The notes below the pieces were generated by a model, which saw only the letters and a program-made list of their open reading frames with translations, was not told the origin of the DNA and searched no databases. A program made the position numbers and the translations under genes. Of a DNA stretch of 64,000 nt, positions 24,731 through 33,658 are shown in pieces. Source of the stretch: Euzebyella saccharophila. Its GTDB lineage: Bacteria; Bacteroidota; Bacteroidia; Flavobacteriales; Flavobacteriaceae. How positions within the stretch are numbered: position 1 is the first letter of the stretch; each line of letters opens with the position of its first letter. Location of the stretch: the NCBI RefSeq assembly GCF_014855495.1, contig NZ_JACYFJ010000005.1, forward strand, positions 1-64,000, read 5' to 3'.

Positions 24731-27187
24731 CTAAAAACGCATTCGTACTCTTAGGTTCAATACCCTTCCCGTCATAAAATTGGGAATGGCGTATTGGTTT
24801 TTACTTTCTACGTCCCTCACCCAGGTATTGGTAATGGAGTTTTGGATGTTGAACATATTAAAAAGTTCCAATCCGGCACTTAACTCTTCAAATTTAAAGA
24901 ACCAATGTCCTTTTGGGTAACTTTTATTGCCATCGGCAAAAATATAGGAAATTCCTAAATCGGCACGCTTATAATCCCGTAATCTGCTTTGGTAATTATA
25001 GGGATCGGTATAACTGGGAGAACCACCAGGAACTCCGGTATTATAAACCAAGTTAAGATACATCTTAAAATTGGGTATTTGGGGAATATAATCATGGTAG
25101 AGAATGCCCAATTTAAAGCGTTGGTCCGTAGGTCTGGCAATATACCCCTGATCGTCGCTATTTTCTTCTGTTCTTAAAAACCCAAGGCTCAACCAAGATT
25201 CAGTGCCTGGCACAAATGCTCCTTGTATTCTCACGTCTGTACCGTATGCATAGGCAGTGGCGTTGTTATTGGCCACATATCTAATCCTAACATCATCTAA
25301 CGTATAGGTGTTTACTTGGGATAGGTCTTTGTAGTACAGTTCACTACTCAATTGAAATGGCCGGTTCCACCATGTAAAGGAATATTCATTACCGGCCACC
25401 CAATGCACGGATTTTTGTGCTTTTGTTTTAGGATGAACGTTACCGTTAAAATCTCTGAGTTCCCTGTAAAATGGAGGTTGTTGATACACCCCGCCGGACA
25501 ATCGAAAAAGCATATCCTTATTCCAATTAGGCTTTAACGCCAGTTGAAATCTTGGGCTCCATATGACGTGGGATGCGCTTATAAGGCCTTGACCGCCTAC
25601 ATGCCAATTTTGGGAGCGTAGGCCGGCATTGTAATAAAATTCATGGGAATTGAACGTAATTCTATTGCTGAATTGGATAAAACCGGAAATCCTGTTGGTA
25701 TTAACGTAGTTTCTGGCATAAATACCTGTAAAAGGTACCAATGGGGCTTCAAAGGGTTCATAGGGTTGGTTATTGCGAAATTCCTCCAGTGGAGGCCGCA
25801 CGGAATAACCCAAAGAGTCCAAAAATTCTGATTCCCTAATTTGGTCCCTTATATTTTCATGGGTAAATTTTAGTCCCCAACTTAGTTTCTTTTCTTCTTG
25901 AATATAACTCCCTGTATGTCCAATATTCACTATTAAGGCATCCAAATCATTTCTAGCTCTTTTAAATTGACTGCCAACACCTCGTGGTGAAGAAGCCCCA
26001 TCGGAATCGCCAATTTCCAAAGGCGACAAAGCGTAACTTGCTATTACATCGCTATATTCCTCTTCCTGTGTGTGATACACAGAACTTGTAAAATGAACAA
26101 TGGTTTGGTCGTTGGTGAAATAAGTGGCCTTTAAGGCGCCAAAAGTGGTGTTGTATTGGTTGTTTTCCCTCCCTTCGTAGAAAACGTTCAGAGTTCTTGG
26201 GTCATTAATGGTTCCAAAGGTAGTTGAACGGCTTAAGGGCTCATTTTGGTAATCGTTCACGGAGATATTGCCAAGGAAACTTAAATGGAATTTATGGCTG
26301 AAATTATAATTACTATAGGTCTGAAAATCTATAAAAACGGGATTGAAATTAGCTTGTGTTTGGGTACTGTTCACCAATAGGCTGTTATTTCTGTATCGCA
26401 GACCATTGATAGTACTAAATTTTTTATTAGCTGAAGTGGATTCTACCGTTGCGGAAGCACCCAAGAAACTAAGGTCTAATTGAGCGCTAAAATCGTTTGG
26501 GGTTTTATAGGTAATGTCCAAAACGGAGGATAATTTATCTTCATACTTTGCCTGAAATCCGCCAGAGGAAAACGCTACATTTTGGACCATATCACTATTT
26601 ACAAAACTAAGCCCCTCCTGTTGTGCAGACCGTATGAGAAAAGGTCTGTAAACTTCAATGCCATTGATGTAGACCAAGTTTTCATCATAATTGCCACCTC
26701 TAACACTATATTGCGTACTTAATTCATTGTTGGATGTAACTCCTGGCAGTAGTTTCAATAGGTTTTCTACACCGGCATTGGCACCGGGTATTTTTCTAAT
26801 AATTTCTGGAGCGATCGTTGTAATACCCGCTATCTTTTTTCGTCCCGATGAACTTACCGTTACTTCGGAAATTTGAGTGATGTTCTCTTTTAAAACAGGG
26901 TTGAACTCAAAGGTTTCATTGGTGTTGAGAATAAGTTCGTTCAGTTGAACGGTCTTATATCCCACATGTGAAAATTCTACGATTATGGATTGGTCTGCCG
27001 GTACTTCCAAAAAGTAAAATCCATTAGGACCCGTACTAGTACCTTGGTCATCAACACGTACCGATACATCTGCTAGGGGTTGCTCAAGTTCGTTGGTAAC
27101 AATTCCTGTAAGGTTCGCTTTTTGGGCGTAGCTAACCGAGACAAAAAATGTCAGCAAAAATAAAAGGACCGATGCTTGCCACTTCAA
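24731..27187 (-). CDS. TonB-dependent receptor with carboxypeptidase-regulatory-like domain
   Basis: The 818-aa outer-membrane protein has a signal peptide (SVSYAQ), a carboxypeptidase-regulatory-like domain at about 23-105 (LTGIVTNELEQPLADVSVRVDD), a plug at about 115-235 (AGVENLLKLLPGV, YSVRGGNYDENLVYINGIEVY) and a long barrel ending in NLRVRMRF, a typical terminal Phe. The size is that of a non-SusC receptor, and no SusD gene is near. It should import an unknown ligand, with energy from TonB-ExbBD. The apparent start is TTG. It is 6 bases after the M23 peptidase gene. Confidence 0.9.
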   Translation of the reverse strand: MKWQASVLLFLLTFFVSVSYAQKANLTGIVTNELEQPLADVSVRVDDQGTSTGPNGFYFLEVPADQSIIVEFSHVGYKTVQLNELILNTNETFEFNPVLKENITQISEVTVSSSGRKKIAGITTIAPEIIRKIPGANAGVENLLKLLPGVTSNNELSTQYSVRGGNYDENLVYINGIEVYRPFLIRSAQQEGLSFVNSDMVQNVAFSSGGFQAKYEDKLSSVLDITYKTPNDFSAQLDLSFLGASATVESTSANKKFSTINGLRYRNNSLLVNSTQTQANFNPVFIDFQTYSNYNFSHKFHLSFLGNISVNDYQNEPLSRSTTFGTINDPRTLNVFYEGRENNQYNTTFGALKATYFTNDQTIVHFTSSVYHTQEEEYSDVIASYALSPLEIGDSDGASSPRGVGSQFKRARNDLDALIVNIGHTGSYIQEEKKLSWGLKFTHENIRDQIRESEFLDSLGYSVRPPLEEFRNNQPYEPFEAPLVPFTGIYARNYVNTNRISGFIQFSNRITFNSHEFYYNAGLRSQNWHVGGQGLISASHVIWSPRFQLALKPNWNKDMLFRLSGGVYQQPPFYRELRDFNGNVHPKTKAQKSVHWVAGNEYSFTWWNRPFQLSSELYYKDLSQVNTYTLDDVRIRYVANNNATAYAYGTDVRIQGAFVPGTESWLSLGFLRTEENSDDQGYIARPTDQRFKLGILYHDYIPQIPNFKMYLNLVYNTGVPGGSPSYTDPYNYQSRLRDYKRADLGISYIFADGNKSYPKGHWFFKFEELSAGLELFNMFNIQNSITNTWVRDVESKNQYAIPNFMTGRVLNLRVRMRF

Positions 27188-27193
27188 GAGGGA

Positions 27194-28885
27194 TTATTTT
27201 CTAAAAAAGGTGCTTTTAAATGTACTGGTGTTACCCACATTGTCCGTAACAATAACTTCTAGGTTGCATTCCTTTTGGTCCAGAATTACATCGTCAAAAT
27301 TATAGGTCAAGGTGTTGGTCTTAGGTTCGTACTCCATTAAAATCCATTTGCCGTTAATGGTAGCGGAGTAGGTATCCACGCCGCTAAGGTCATCGGAAAT
27401 ATGAACGCTTAGATAATGGTAATTACTTAACCATTTTTGGTCTTTAAAATTTTTAGGTCTAATAGTTGGGGCAACCGTATCCTTTGCTAGCGTATAGGTG
27501 CCCAAGTTACGGGTACGGGTGGTAAAGGTATTTCCTCTTTTATAAGTGGAGGAGTGATGCGGTCTTAATCTGCTATCCAATCTGGCAATGAACATCTGGT
27601 TACGTTCATCGGCACTATATTTTTCAACATCAAAGGTGATGGTGAAGTTTCTATGAGCGGCTACGCGGCTGTTATGAATGGTTACCGTGTCTTCCCCTTT
27701 TTCTAAATCAATATAAAAATTGTCATAAAAAGTGTTGGCCGGAAAGTACACCTTGGCACCACCCAAATCATAATTATTGGGTTTTTTGGCAATGACGTAA
27801 TTTTCCGTTTTCTCTTCATCTTTCTCAACAACCACCGTTTCTTTTTTACCTTCTACGGGAATAATCGCCTTGGTAATATTACCTTCAAAGTCTTTTATAA
27901 TCAGTTCTACTTGATAACTTAGTCCTTCCCTAACATCTATTTTTCCATCATTGTAGATGGTATTGTAAATACTAAGTTTATTTCCCGGAGCCTTGAAAAG
28001 TCTTTGTACCCTTTGGCGATATCTGCCATAGCGATCGTAATCAATTAAAGTGTTCAGTAACCGTGTTTCGGAAAATGAAAAACTCTCCAAATCATATTCA
28101 GTGTAGGTGGTACCGTTTACCAATTGCTGTACGGAATAAACCCCATTACGGTTGGCTGCCAAATCTTGGCGGTCATATCCTATAAAGCCAAAACCAATGG
28201 TTCCTGAGGCGTTTACTTTTTGGGCCAAAAAGGTACCGTCTGCCTGTTTTTTAAAACTGATTTCAATAGGTTCCTTACTCTGATTCACAACGGCATCATC
28301 AGATAATGCATACCCATATATTTTTTCCAACGTAGGATTGGTGGCATCCCTCACCTCAAAACCGTACAAAAGCGGATTGGTAGGTTTTTCTGAAATACTA
28401 CTGCGAATTTCAAAGTGAAGGTGTGGGCCGGATGAGCCACCTGTATTTCCGCCGTAGGCAATTACGTTACCTTTGGTAACCTTTAGTTCCCCATATTTGG
28501 GAAATACCTCTACCTCGTATGATTTTTTATCATACTGTACTTTTTTGATGTATTCCTCAATTTCTGGCCCAAACTTTTGAAGGTGTCCGTACACTGAAGT
28601 ATAACCATTTGGGTGTGCAATGTAAAGGGCTTTGCCATAACCCCAATGGGAGACTTTTATTCGCGTAACACTTCCATCGCCAATAGCGTAAATGGGGAGA
28701 CCTTCCCTTTGTTTGGTCTTAATGTCTATACCGGAATGAAAATGGTTAGAGCGTAGCTCTCCAAATGTACCGGCTAGTATAATAGGAATATCCATTGGCG
28801 ACCTAAAAGCGTCCTTAGGATAGTTTTCCTGTGCGTTGACCGTAATACAAAAACAAAAAAGTAGTAGTAAAATAGATTTGCCCAT
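27194..28885 (-). CDS. M23 family metallopeptidase
   Basis: The 563-aa protein has a signal peptide (ITVNAQ) and an N-terminal M23/LytM domain with zinc ligands in HFHSGIDIKTKQ at about 47-58, YGHLQKFGP at about 98 and GPHLHFEIRS at about 151-160. These are the residues of active peptidoglycan endopeptidases. The remaining 380 residues are beta-rich and of unknown function. It is the first gene of a unit with the TonB receptor and the CsgG-like gene, so it may serve cell-wall remodelling near envelope assembly. Confidence 0.9.
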   Translation of the reverse strand: MGKSILLLLFCFCITVNAQENYPKDAFRSPMDIPIILAGTFGELRSNHFHSGIDIKTKQREGLPIYAIGDGSVTRIKVSHWGYGKALYIAHPNGYTSVYGHLQKFGPEIEEYIKKVQYDKKSYEVEVFPKYGELKVTKGNVIAYGGNTGGSSGPHLHFEIRSSISEKPTNPLLYGFEVRDATNPTLEKIYGYALSDDAVVNQSKEPIEISFKKQADGTFLAQKVNASGTIGFGFIGYDRQDLAANRNGVYSVQQLVNGTTYTEYDLESFSFSETRLLNTLIDYDRYGRYRQRVQRLFKAPGNKLSIYNTIYNDGKIDVREGLSYQVELIIKDFEGNITKAIIPVEGKKETVVVEKDEEKTENYVIAKKPNNYDLGGAKVYFPANTFYDNFYIDLEKGEDTVTIHNSRVAAHRNFTITFDVEKYSADERNQMFIARLDSRLRPHHSSTYKRGNTFTTRTRNLGTYTLAKDTVAPTIRPKNFKDQKWLSNYHYLSVHISDDLSGVDTYSATINGKWILMEYEPKTNTLTYNFDDVILDQKECNLEVIVTDNVGNTSTFKSTFFRK

Positions 28886-29022
28886 AATCTTTTAAAGAAA
28901 TACGAAATTAGCCAAACGTATTGTAAACTTGAAAAATCAAATTCATAAAAATGCTAAGTCCACTGAGTTTCAACGTAAATAAACTTGTTAAAGTATTACT
29001 TCAACATTATTTGAAAAAAGAA

Positions 29023-29053
29023 TTGCTAGGAAGTATTAGGTATGTTAACTTTG
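29023..29053 (+). promoter_or_regulatory. Promoter of the coiled-coil protein-zapA unit
   Basis: TTG at 29023-29025 and TAACTTTG at 29046-29053 are 20 bp apart and match the Bacteroidota -33/-7 consensus. The start codon follows at 29079. This divergent gap (28886-29078) should also hold the promoter of the M23 peptidase gene, but no clear match was seen on the minus strand. Confidence 0.6.
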
Positions 29054-29078
29054 TGTAAAATGCATCGCGTTTGAAATT

Positions 29079-29369
29079 ATGAGTGAATTGGTCCAGGTTG
29101 TCGACTCTTTGGAGAACAAAATCAGCAAGTTACTGCATAAGATGGAGTTGCTCCAACAGACAAATACCAGATTGGAAGAAGAACTAAATTCCCTGAAAAA
29201 TGACCGGGAAAAGGTTTTGGAATCCGTTTCCTTTTGGGAGGAAAAATACAATTCACTTAAACTAGCAGACTCGATGTTTGGCAGTAATACAGATAAGACA
29301 GAAGCTAAGCTTAAGATAAATGCTTTGATAAGGGAGTTGGACCATTGCATAGCCCAACTTTCGGAATAA
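29079..29369 (+). CDS. Small coiled-coil protein upstream of zapA
   Basis: The 96-aa protein is almost wholly a predicted coiled coil with heptad Leu residues (LVQVVDSLENKISKLLHKME, LEEELNSLKNDREKV). The C terminus (KLKINALIRELDHCIAQL) resembles an end segment that might bind a partner. It lies 10 bases before zapA and shares its promoter. A role in cell division, perhaps similar in kind to ZapB, is inferred from location and structure; no family was recognised. Confidence 0.8.
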   Translation: MSELVQVVDSLENKISKLLHKMELLQQTNTRLEEELNSLKNDREKVLESVSFWEEKYNSLKLADSMFGSNTDKTEAKLKINALIRELDHCIAQLSE

Positions 29370-29379
29370 TAAAATCAAA

Positions 29380-29676
29380 ATGTCAGAAAAGCTCAAAATA
29401 AAGCTCTCCATTGCGGACCGAGTTTATCCCTTGACCATAGACCCAAGCCAAGAAGAAGGCTTGCGAAAAGCGGCCAAGAATATTGAGCAATTGGCAAAAA
29501 AGTTTGAACAGAGTTACGCCGTTAGGGACAAGCAAGATGTACTGGCCATGTGCGCTTTACAGTTTGCCTCTAAAATTGAACAGCGGGGCATTGATCAAAC
29601 CGAAAACAACCAAGAAGCTACGGAGCGTTTAAAATCTCTGGAACAATTGGTTGCATCTAAGCTTGGTGTAAAGTAG
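29380..29676 (+). CDS. zapA: Cell division protein ZapA
   Basis: The 98-aa protein fits the ZapA family: the N-terminal head IKLSIADRVYPLTIDPSQEE matches the family, followed by a helical region (LRKAAKNIEQLAKKFEQSY) and a C-terminal coiled coil. ZapA binds and bundles FtsZ at the division ring in the cytoplasm. It is followed at once by the 6S RNA gene and then rny, and is preceded by a coiled-coil gene. Confidence 0.9.
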   Translation: MSEKLKIKLSIADRVYPLTIDPSQEEGLRKAAKNIEQLAKKFEQSYAVRDKQDVLAMCALQFASKIEQRGIDQTENNQEATERLKSLEQLVASKLGVK

Positions 29677-29702
29677 ACGTTCTTTAAAATAGCATAAAGT
29701 TA

Positions 29703-29871
29703 CTGCCCACATTGGTACTATCTTTTGACAAACTCAACGTTAATTTGTTTAAAAAGGGTGAGTTTAGGTTGTAAAAGCAGGCCTTACTAGTATAAGGATC
29801 CTTGAGCAGCCTGTTAGCCCTAAACCTGTTTTTAGGAGTTTGTACAAAACTTCTCCAATGTGGGTTTTTTT
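29703..29871 (+). ncRNA. ssrS: 6S RNA
   Basis: The region between zapA and rny folds as a typical 6S RNA. A perfect closing stem pairs CCCACATTGG (29706-29715) with CCAATGTGGG (29855-29864), followed by a T run to 29871 that doubles as terminator. Inside are the pairs GTTTAGG (29762-29768) with CCTAAAC (29819-29825) and GCAGGC (29777-29782) with GCCTGT (29809-29814), leaving the open central region that imitates a melted promoter. 6S RNA binds the housekeeping RNA polymerase holoenzyme in stationary phase. The placement beside zapA matches that in proteobacteria. The ends are accurate to a few bases; no separate promoter was identified. Confidence 0.88.
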
Positions 29872-29889
29872 ATATTAAATATTAAGTAT

Positions 29890-31458
29890 ATGGATATTGC
29901 AACATTAATAATAGCAGCAATCGTAGGTATCGTCATTGGCTTTGCGATAGCTAAATTTTTGGAAAAGGGAAAAGCGTCCAAGACCCTTTCCGAAGCCAAA
30001 AACAAGGCGGAGGCCATTCTAAAGGATGCCAAAACGGAAGGGGAAAACATTAAAAAGGACAAAATTTTTCAAGCCAAGGAGAAGTTTTTGGAACTCAAGG
30101 CAGAGCATGAAAAAGTAATTGTTAATAAGGACAAGAAAATAAACGAAGCCGAAAAGCGTACCCGTGATAAAGAGTCACAGGTAAGCAGTGAATTGGCCAA
30201 AAACAAAAAGCTGAACCAGCAGTTGGATTCCAAGCTTAAGGAGTTGAACCATAAGGAAGAATTCTTTGAGAAGAAACAAACAGAACTGGATAAGCTCCAT
30301 AGGAACCAAGTTCAACAGTTAGAGGTCATTTCCGGGCTCTCTGCTGATGAGGCCAAAGGTCAGTTACTGGAATCTCTGAAGGAAACCGCCAAAACGGACG
30401 CCATGGCTTTTGTCCAGGCAACCTTGGAAGAAGCTAAACTTACGGCACAGCAGGAGGCCAAGAAAATAGTTATTAACACTATTCAAAGAATTGGTACGGA
30501 AGAAGCAGTGGAGAACTGCGTTTCCGTTTTTAATTTGGAATCCGATGATGTTAAAGGTAGGATCATAGGTAGGGAAGGACGAAATATTAGGGCTTTGGAA
30601 TCTGCCACAGGGGTGGAGATTATAGTAGATGATACTCCTGAAGCAATTATACTCTCTTGTTTTGACTCGGTTAGGAGGGAAGTAGCTCGGTTGTCACTCC
30701 ATAAGCTAGTGACAGATGGAAGGATACACCCTGCTAGAATTGAAGAAATTGTCAAGAAAACCGAAAAGCAGATTGAACAGGAAATTGTTGAGGTAGGTAA
30801 ACGTGCCGTTATTGATTTGGGTATTCACGGGTTGCATCCAGAATTGGTGAGGGCCGTAGGTAGAATGAAATACCGCTCATCCTATGGTCAAAACCTATTG
30901 CAGCACTCTAGGGAGGTAGCCAAACTTTGTGGAGTAATGGCAGCCGAATTGGGCCTTAACCCCAAATTGGCCAAACGTGCCGGTTTGTTGCATGATATTG
31001 GTAAGGTTCCTAATACCGAGGCCGAGGTGGAAACTCCTCACGCCATCTTAGGTATGCAATGGGCAGAAAAATACGGTGAAAAATCAGACGTATGCAATGC
31101 CATTGGTGCCCACCATGATGAAATAGAAATGAAAACCTTGATTGCGCCCATTGTTCAAGTTTGTGATGCCATTAGTGGAGCCAGGCCAGGTGCTCGTAGA
31201 CAAGTTTTGGATTCCTATATCCAACGATTAAAGGATTTGGAGGATATAGCCTTTGGTTTTGGAGGGGTTCAAAAAGCCTATGCCATACAAGCGGGTAGGG
31301 AACTTAGGGTTATAGTGGAAAGTGAAAAAGTAAACGATGAAAAAGCGGCCCAGCTTTCGTTTGAAATTTCTCAGAAAATCCAAACGGATATGACCTATCC
31401 GGGGCAAGTGAAAGTTACCGTGATCAGGGAAACTCGTTCTGTGAACGTTGCTAAATAG
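29890..31458 (+). CDS. rny: Ribonuclease Y
   Basis: The 522-aa endoribonuclease starts mRNA decay at the membrane. It has an N-terminal membrane anchor ([20 protein letters not shown]), a long charged coiled coil (about 25-190), a KH domain ([20 protein letters not shown]) and an HD domain ([21 protein letters not shown]) with metal ligands. The frame is open back to an ATG at 29860, but that start lies inside the 6S RNA terminal stem, so the ATG at 29890 is chosen; it also starts right at the membrane helix. A strong terminator follows. Confidence 0.95.
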   Translation: MDIATLIIAAIVGIVIGFAIAKFLEKGKASKTLSEAKNKAEAILKDAKTEGENIKKDKIFQAKEKFLELKAEHEKVIVNKDKKINEAEKRTRDKESQVSSELAKNKKLNQQLDSKLKELNHKEEFFEKKQTELDKLHRNQVQQLEVISGLSADEAKGQLLESLKETAKTDAMAFVQATLEEAKLTAQQEAKKIVINTIQRIGTEEAVENCVSVFNLESDDVKGRIIGREGRNIRALESATGVEIIVDDTPEAIILSCFDSVRREVARLSLHKLVTDGRIHPARIEEIVKKTEKQIEQEIVEVGKRAVIDLGIHGLHPELVRAVGRMKYRSSYGQNLLQHSREVAKLCGVMAAELGLNPKLAKRAGLLHDIGKVPNTEAEVETPHAILGMQWAEKYGEKSDVCNAIGAHHDEIEMKTLIAPIVQVCDAISGARPGARRQVLDSYIQRLKDLEDIAFGFGGVQKAYAIQAGRELRVIVESEKVNDEKAAQLSFEISQKIQTDMTYPGQVKVTVIRETRSVNVAK

Positions 31459-31480
31459 GCATTTACTTAGTACAAAATGA

Positions 31481-31509
31481 AAAGACCGCATTTGCGGTCT
31501 TTTTTTTTA
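31481..31509 (+). terminator. Intrinsic terminator after rny
   Basis: Stem AGACCGC (31483-31489) and GCGGTCT (31494-31500) with A residues before and a run of T after (31501-31508). It lies 22 bases behind the rny stop codon and also faces the end of the convergent nuclease pseudogene. Confidence 0.9.
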
Positions 31510-31528
31510 ATATATATTGAGTGATGAT

Positions 31529-32230
31529 TTAGAAGTTTAAAATAAGCGGCATGTGATCACTTAAATGTAGCCAATTAGTAGGTTTGCCAATTGAATAGGT
31601 TTCCATAGATTGAAAAAAAGGAGCCCCAAAAAAGTAATCTATGTGGTATGGCTTTTCAAGGTTTTTATGATGGTAAAAAGTAGGTATCCTTTCTTCTGAT
31701 TGATTTTCTTGATAATAGGTATGATACAGGCTTTCAATTCCTTTTTCTTTGAGTTGGTGAACAACATCTGTATGATTCCACCAACGATCCCATTGGTCCC
31801 ATTTTTTATTGCTATTAAAATCCCCGGCTATTAAAATCTTGTTGAAATTAGTTAGATTTATTTGTAGGTATTTCCAGAACTGTCCTATGTAACCAAAATT
31901 AGGGGACTTGTTTCGTTTTGTCCACACTCCTAGTAATTGAAAATCGTTGTTAACCAAGCAAGGAAGAAATAGCTTTACTTGGTGGTCTTTGTAATAGTCT
32001 GGCTAGTTAAGCGGTAACATTTCAATATCTTTTTTTGCGAAGATTCCTAAACCCTTGGTTTTTGAATCTCCTATCCAGAGGTGGTTAGCTCCCCATAATT
32101 CATAGGGAGTGTTAGGGTGATTACTGGGATTTTTACATTCTTGGATAACGTATATGTCCGCTTTCAGATTTACTAATTCATGCAATTTGTTCCTCAATGC
32201 ACCATTACAATTCCATGAAACAATTTTCAT
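31529..32230 (-). pseudogene. Endonuclease/exonuclease/phosphatase family gene with in-frame amber stop
   Basis: Two open parts in the same frame (32230-32003 and onward to 31529) together encode one protein of about 233 residues. The N part has MKIVSWNCNGALRNKLHEL and IYVIQECKNPS; the C part has LIAGDFNSNKKWDQWDRWW and LHLSDHMPLIL, the metal, Asn and His motifs of the family. A single TAG at 32003-32005 after EMLPLN splits them, and the reading resumes with PDYYKDHQVKLFLPC. A TGG-to-TAG change is the simplest origin. The gene begins directly at the stop of the DUF3124 gene. A recent pseudogene, a sequencing error or readthrough cannot be told apart here. Confidence 0.85.
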
Positions 32231-32746
32231 TTACTTTATCCTTTTGGATTGTGTTGTAAAGGAAAGTCCCTGTTGCCCTACGGTAGAATTCATGACTCCT
32301 TCAAACAGGGGCTCCGGTGCATTTAAAGGAATTTTCCACTCAAATAGAAAATTGGAACCCGTGCCCCCTTCTACGTCTACCTCGTCTATAATTATTTCGG
32401 TGGTTTCCATGGGCGCCAGATACAAAGGGTGGTTAAAATAGGTACGAACCAATTTCCCATGGGTATCAAAATATTCGGCTTTTAAAAGATAGATAGTATC
32501 TTGGTCGCTGGTATTTCGCATACTAACCATGGCCGTGAGATTATGCGTTTTATGCTCCGAAAGGCTATAAATTTGAGAATAGATGGATAAGTAGGATTTT
32601 CCATATTCCAGACTATCCAAAGAGCTTACATCCACTTTTCTTTTGGACCAGTTTTCGGGATTTATGGAGCTCACCTCTTTTTTTTCTTCAAAATTACAAG
32701 AGGACAGAAATATGGAAAACAGAAGAACGACCGAAAAAATTCTCAT
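32231..32746 (-). CDS. DUF3124 family lipoprotein
   Basis: The 171-aa protein has a lipoprotein signal (IFLSSC, Cys17). The mature part matches DUF3124 with SLEYGKSYLSIYSQIYSL, LTAMVSMRNTSDQDTIYLLKA, FNHPLYLAPMETTEIIIDE and a C-terminal FEGVMNSTVGQQGLSF. It is a secreted, membrane-anchored beta-rich protein without known enzyme residues. Its stop codon directly precedes the start of the broken nuclease gene. Function unknown. Confidence 0.83.
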   Translation of the reverse strand: MRIFSVVLLFSIFLSSCNFEEKKEVSSINPENWSKRKVDVSSLDSLEYGKSYLSIYSQIYSLSEHKTHNLTAMVSMRNTSDQDTIYLLKAEYFDTHGKLVRTYFNHPLYLAPMETTEIIIDEVDVEGGTGSNFLFEWKIPLNAPEPLFEGVMNSTVGQQGLSFTTQSKRIK

Positions 32747-32835
32747 TTGATTGGGATTTAAATTGGTATTTCAAATCTACCAATTTAAACCTTATAAATA
32801 TGGGGTCCCTGAAATCAAAAAGGCTTGGTATACGA

Positions 32836-33621
32836 TTATAAATGAATGTGCCCAGTTAGGAATAATTGGCATTTTCCACGCATTTCTACTCGGTTTTTCA
32901 ACAAGGAACATTGCAAAGCCCCACCTCTTGCGGATAGTTGTTTAGCGGTAAACTCGGCTTTACCGGTTTTTTGATGCCATAAAGGGGTTAAAGTGGTATG
33001 CGCGGAGCCCGTAACCGGGTCTTCATTAATCCCCGATTGAGGTGCAAAAAAACGCGAAACAAAATCTACGGAGCTGCCTACTGCGGTAGCAATGACTCCA
33101 CGGGCTTTCAACCTTTTGATGTTTTCCAGTTTGGGCTGTAGGGCTGTGATTTCTTCTTCAGAATCAAATACCAAGACAAGATCGGTTTTTCCTTTGTATG
33201 CTTCTTTTGCCTCTATCTGAAAGCATTTTATTAAGTCATCCGTTAGTGAGATTTTCTCAAGTACGTCCGCAGGGAAGTTCATACTTAAAAGATCTTCTTG
33301 TTTTTCTACGAGTAAATGGCCACTTCTTGGAGAGATAAATTTGATCTGGTTTTTAGAATACCCTTCCAAATTGAATAAAACCTGGGCGGCAGCTAATGTG
33401 GCGTGTCCGCAGAGGTCAACTTCAGTAGTAGGTGTAAACCATCTAATTTCAAAGTGATCTTGTTTAGGAACATAGAATGCAGTTTCCGCCAAATTAATCT
33501 CCATGGCTATTTTCTGCATAAGCTGGTCTTCTAACCACTCTTTTAATGGACAGATTGCCGCAGGATTCCCTCCGAATACTTTATCGGTAAAAGCATCAAC
33601 TTGGAAAAGGCTTAGCTTCAT
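32836..33621 (-). CDS. PhzF family isomerase/epimerase-like protein
   Basis: The 261-aa protein matches the PhzF family: FQVDAFTDKVFGGNPAAICPL at the start, the catalytic Glu in NLAETAFYVP at about 45, STTEVDLCGHATLAAAQVLF-like segment at about 66-85, and a second half with FAPQSGINEDPVTGSAHTTL at about 192-211. The family has a diaminopimelate-epimerase-like fold and acts by acid-base proton shift. Phenazine synthesis is not implied, as no other phz genes are present. It lies 37 bases after the histidine kinase gene. Confidence 0.92.
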   Translation of the reverse strand: MKLSLFQVDAFTDKVFGGNPAAICPLKEWLEDQLMQKIAMEINLAETAFYVPKQDHFEIRWFTPTTEVDLCGHATLAAAQVLFNLEGYSKNQIKFISPRSGHLLVEKQEDLLSMNFPADVLEKISLTDDLIKCFQIEAKEAYKGKTDLVLVFDSEEEITALQPKLENIKRLKARGVIATAVGSSVDFVSRFFAPQSGINEDPVTGSAHTTLTPLWHQKTGKAEFTAKQLSARGGALQCSLLKNRVEMRGKCQLFLTGHIHL

Positions 33622-33658
33622 GTTTTCTGACTTTAAGTAGCCAAGTTACATAAAGCTC

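Noticed and set aside
29860-29889. Upstream ATG giving ribonuclease Y ten extra residues
   Set aside because: It lies inside the closing stem and terminator of the 6S RNA, and the ATG at 29890 begins right at the membrane helix.
31529-31957. Separate 142-aa protein starting at 31957
   Set aside because: The supposed start is a TTG in the same frame as the upstream part; it is the second half of one interrupted nuclease gene.
32836-33621. Phenazine biosynthesis cluster
   Set aside because: Only a PhzF-like isomerase is present, and this family is widespread in organisms that make no phenazines.
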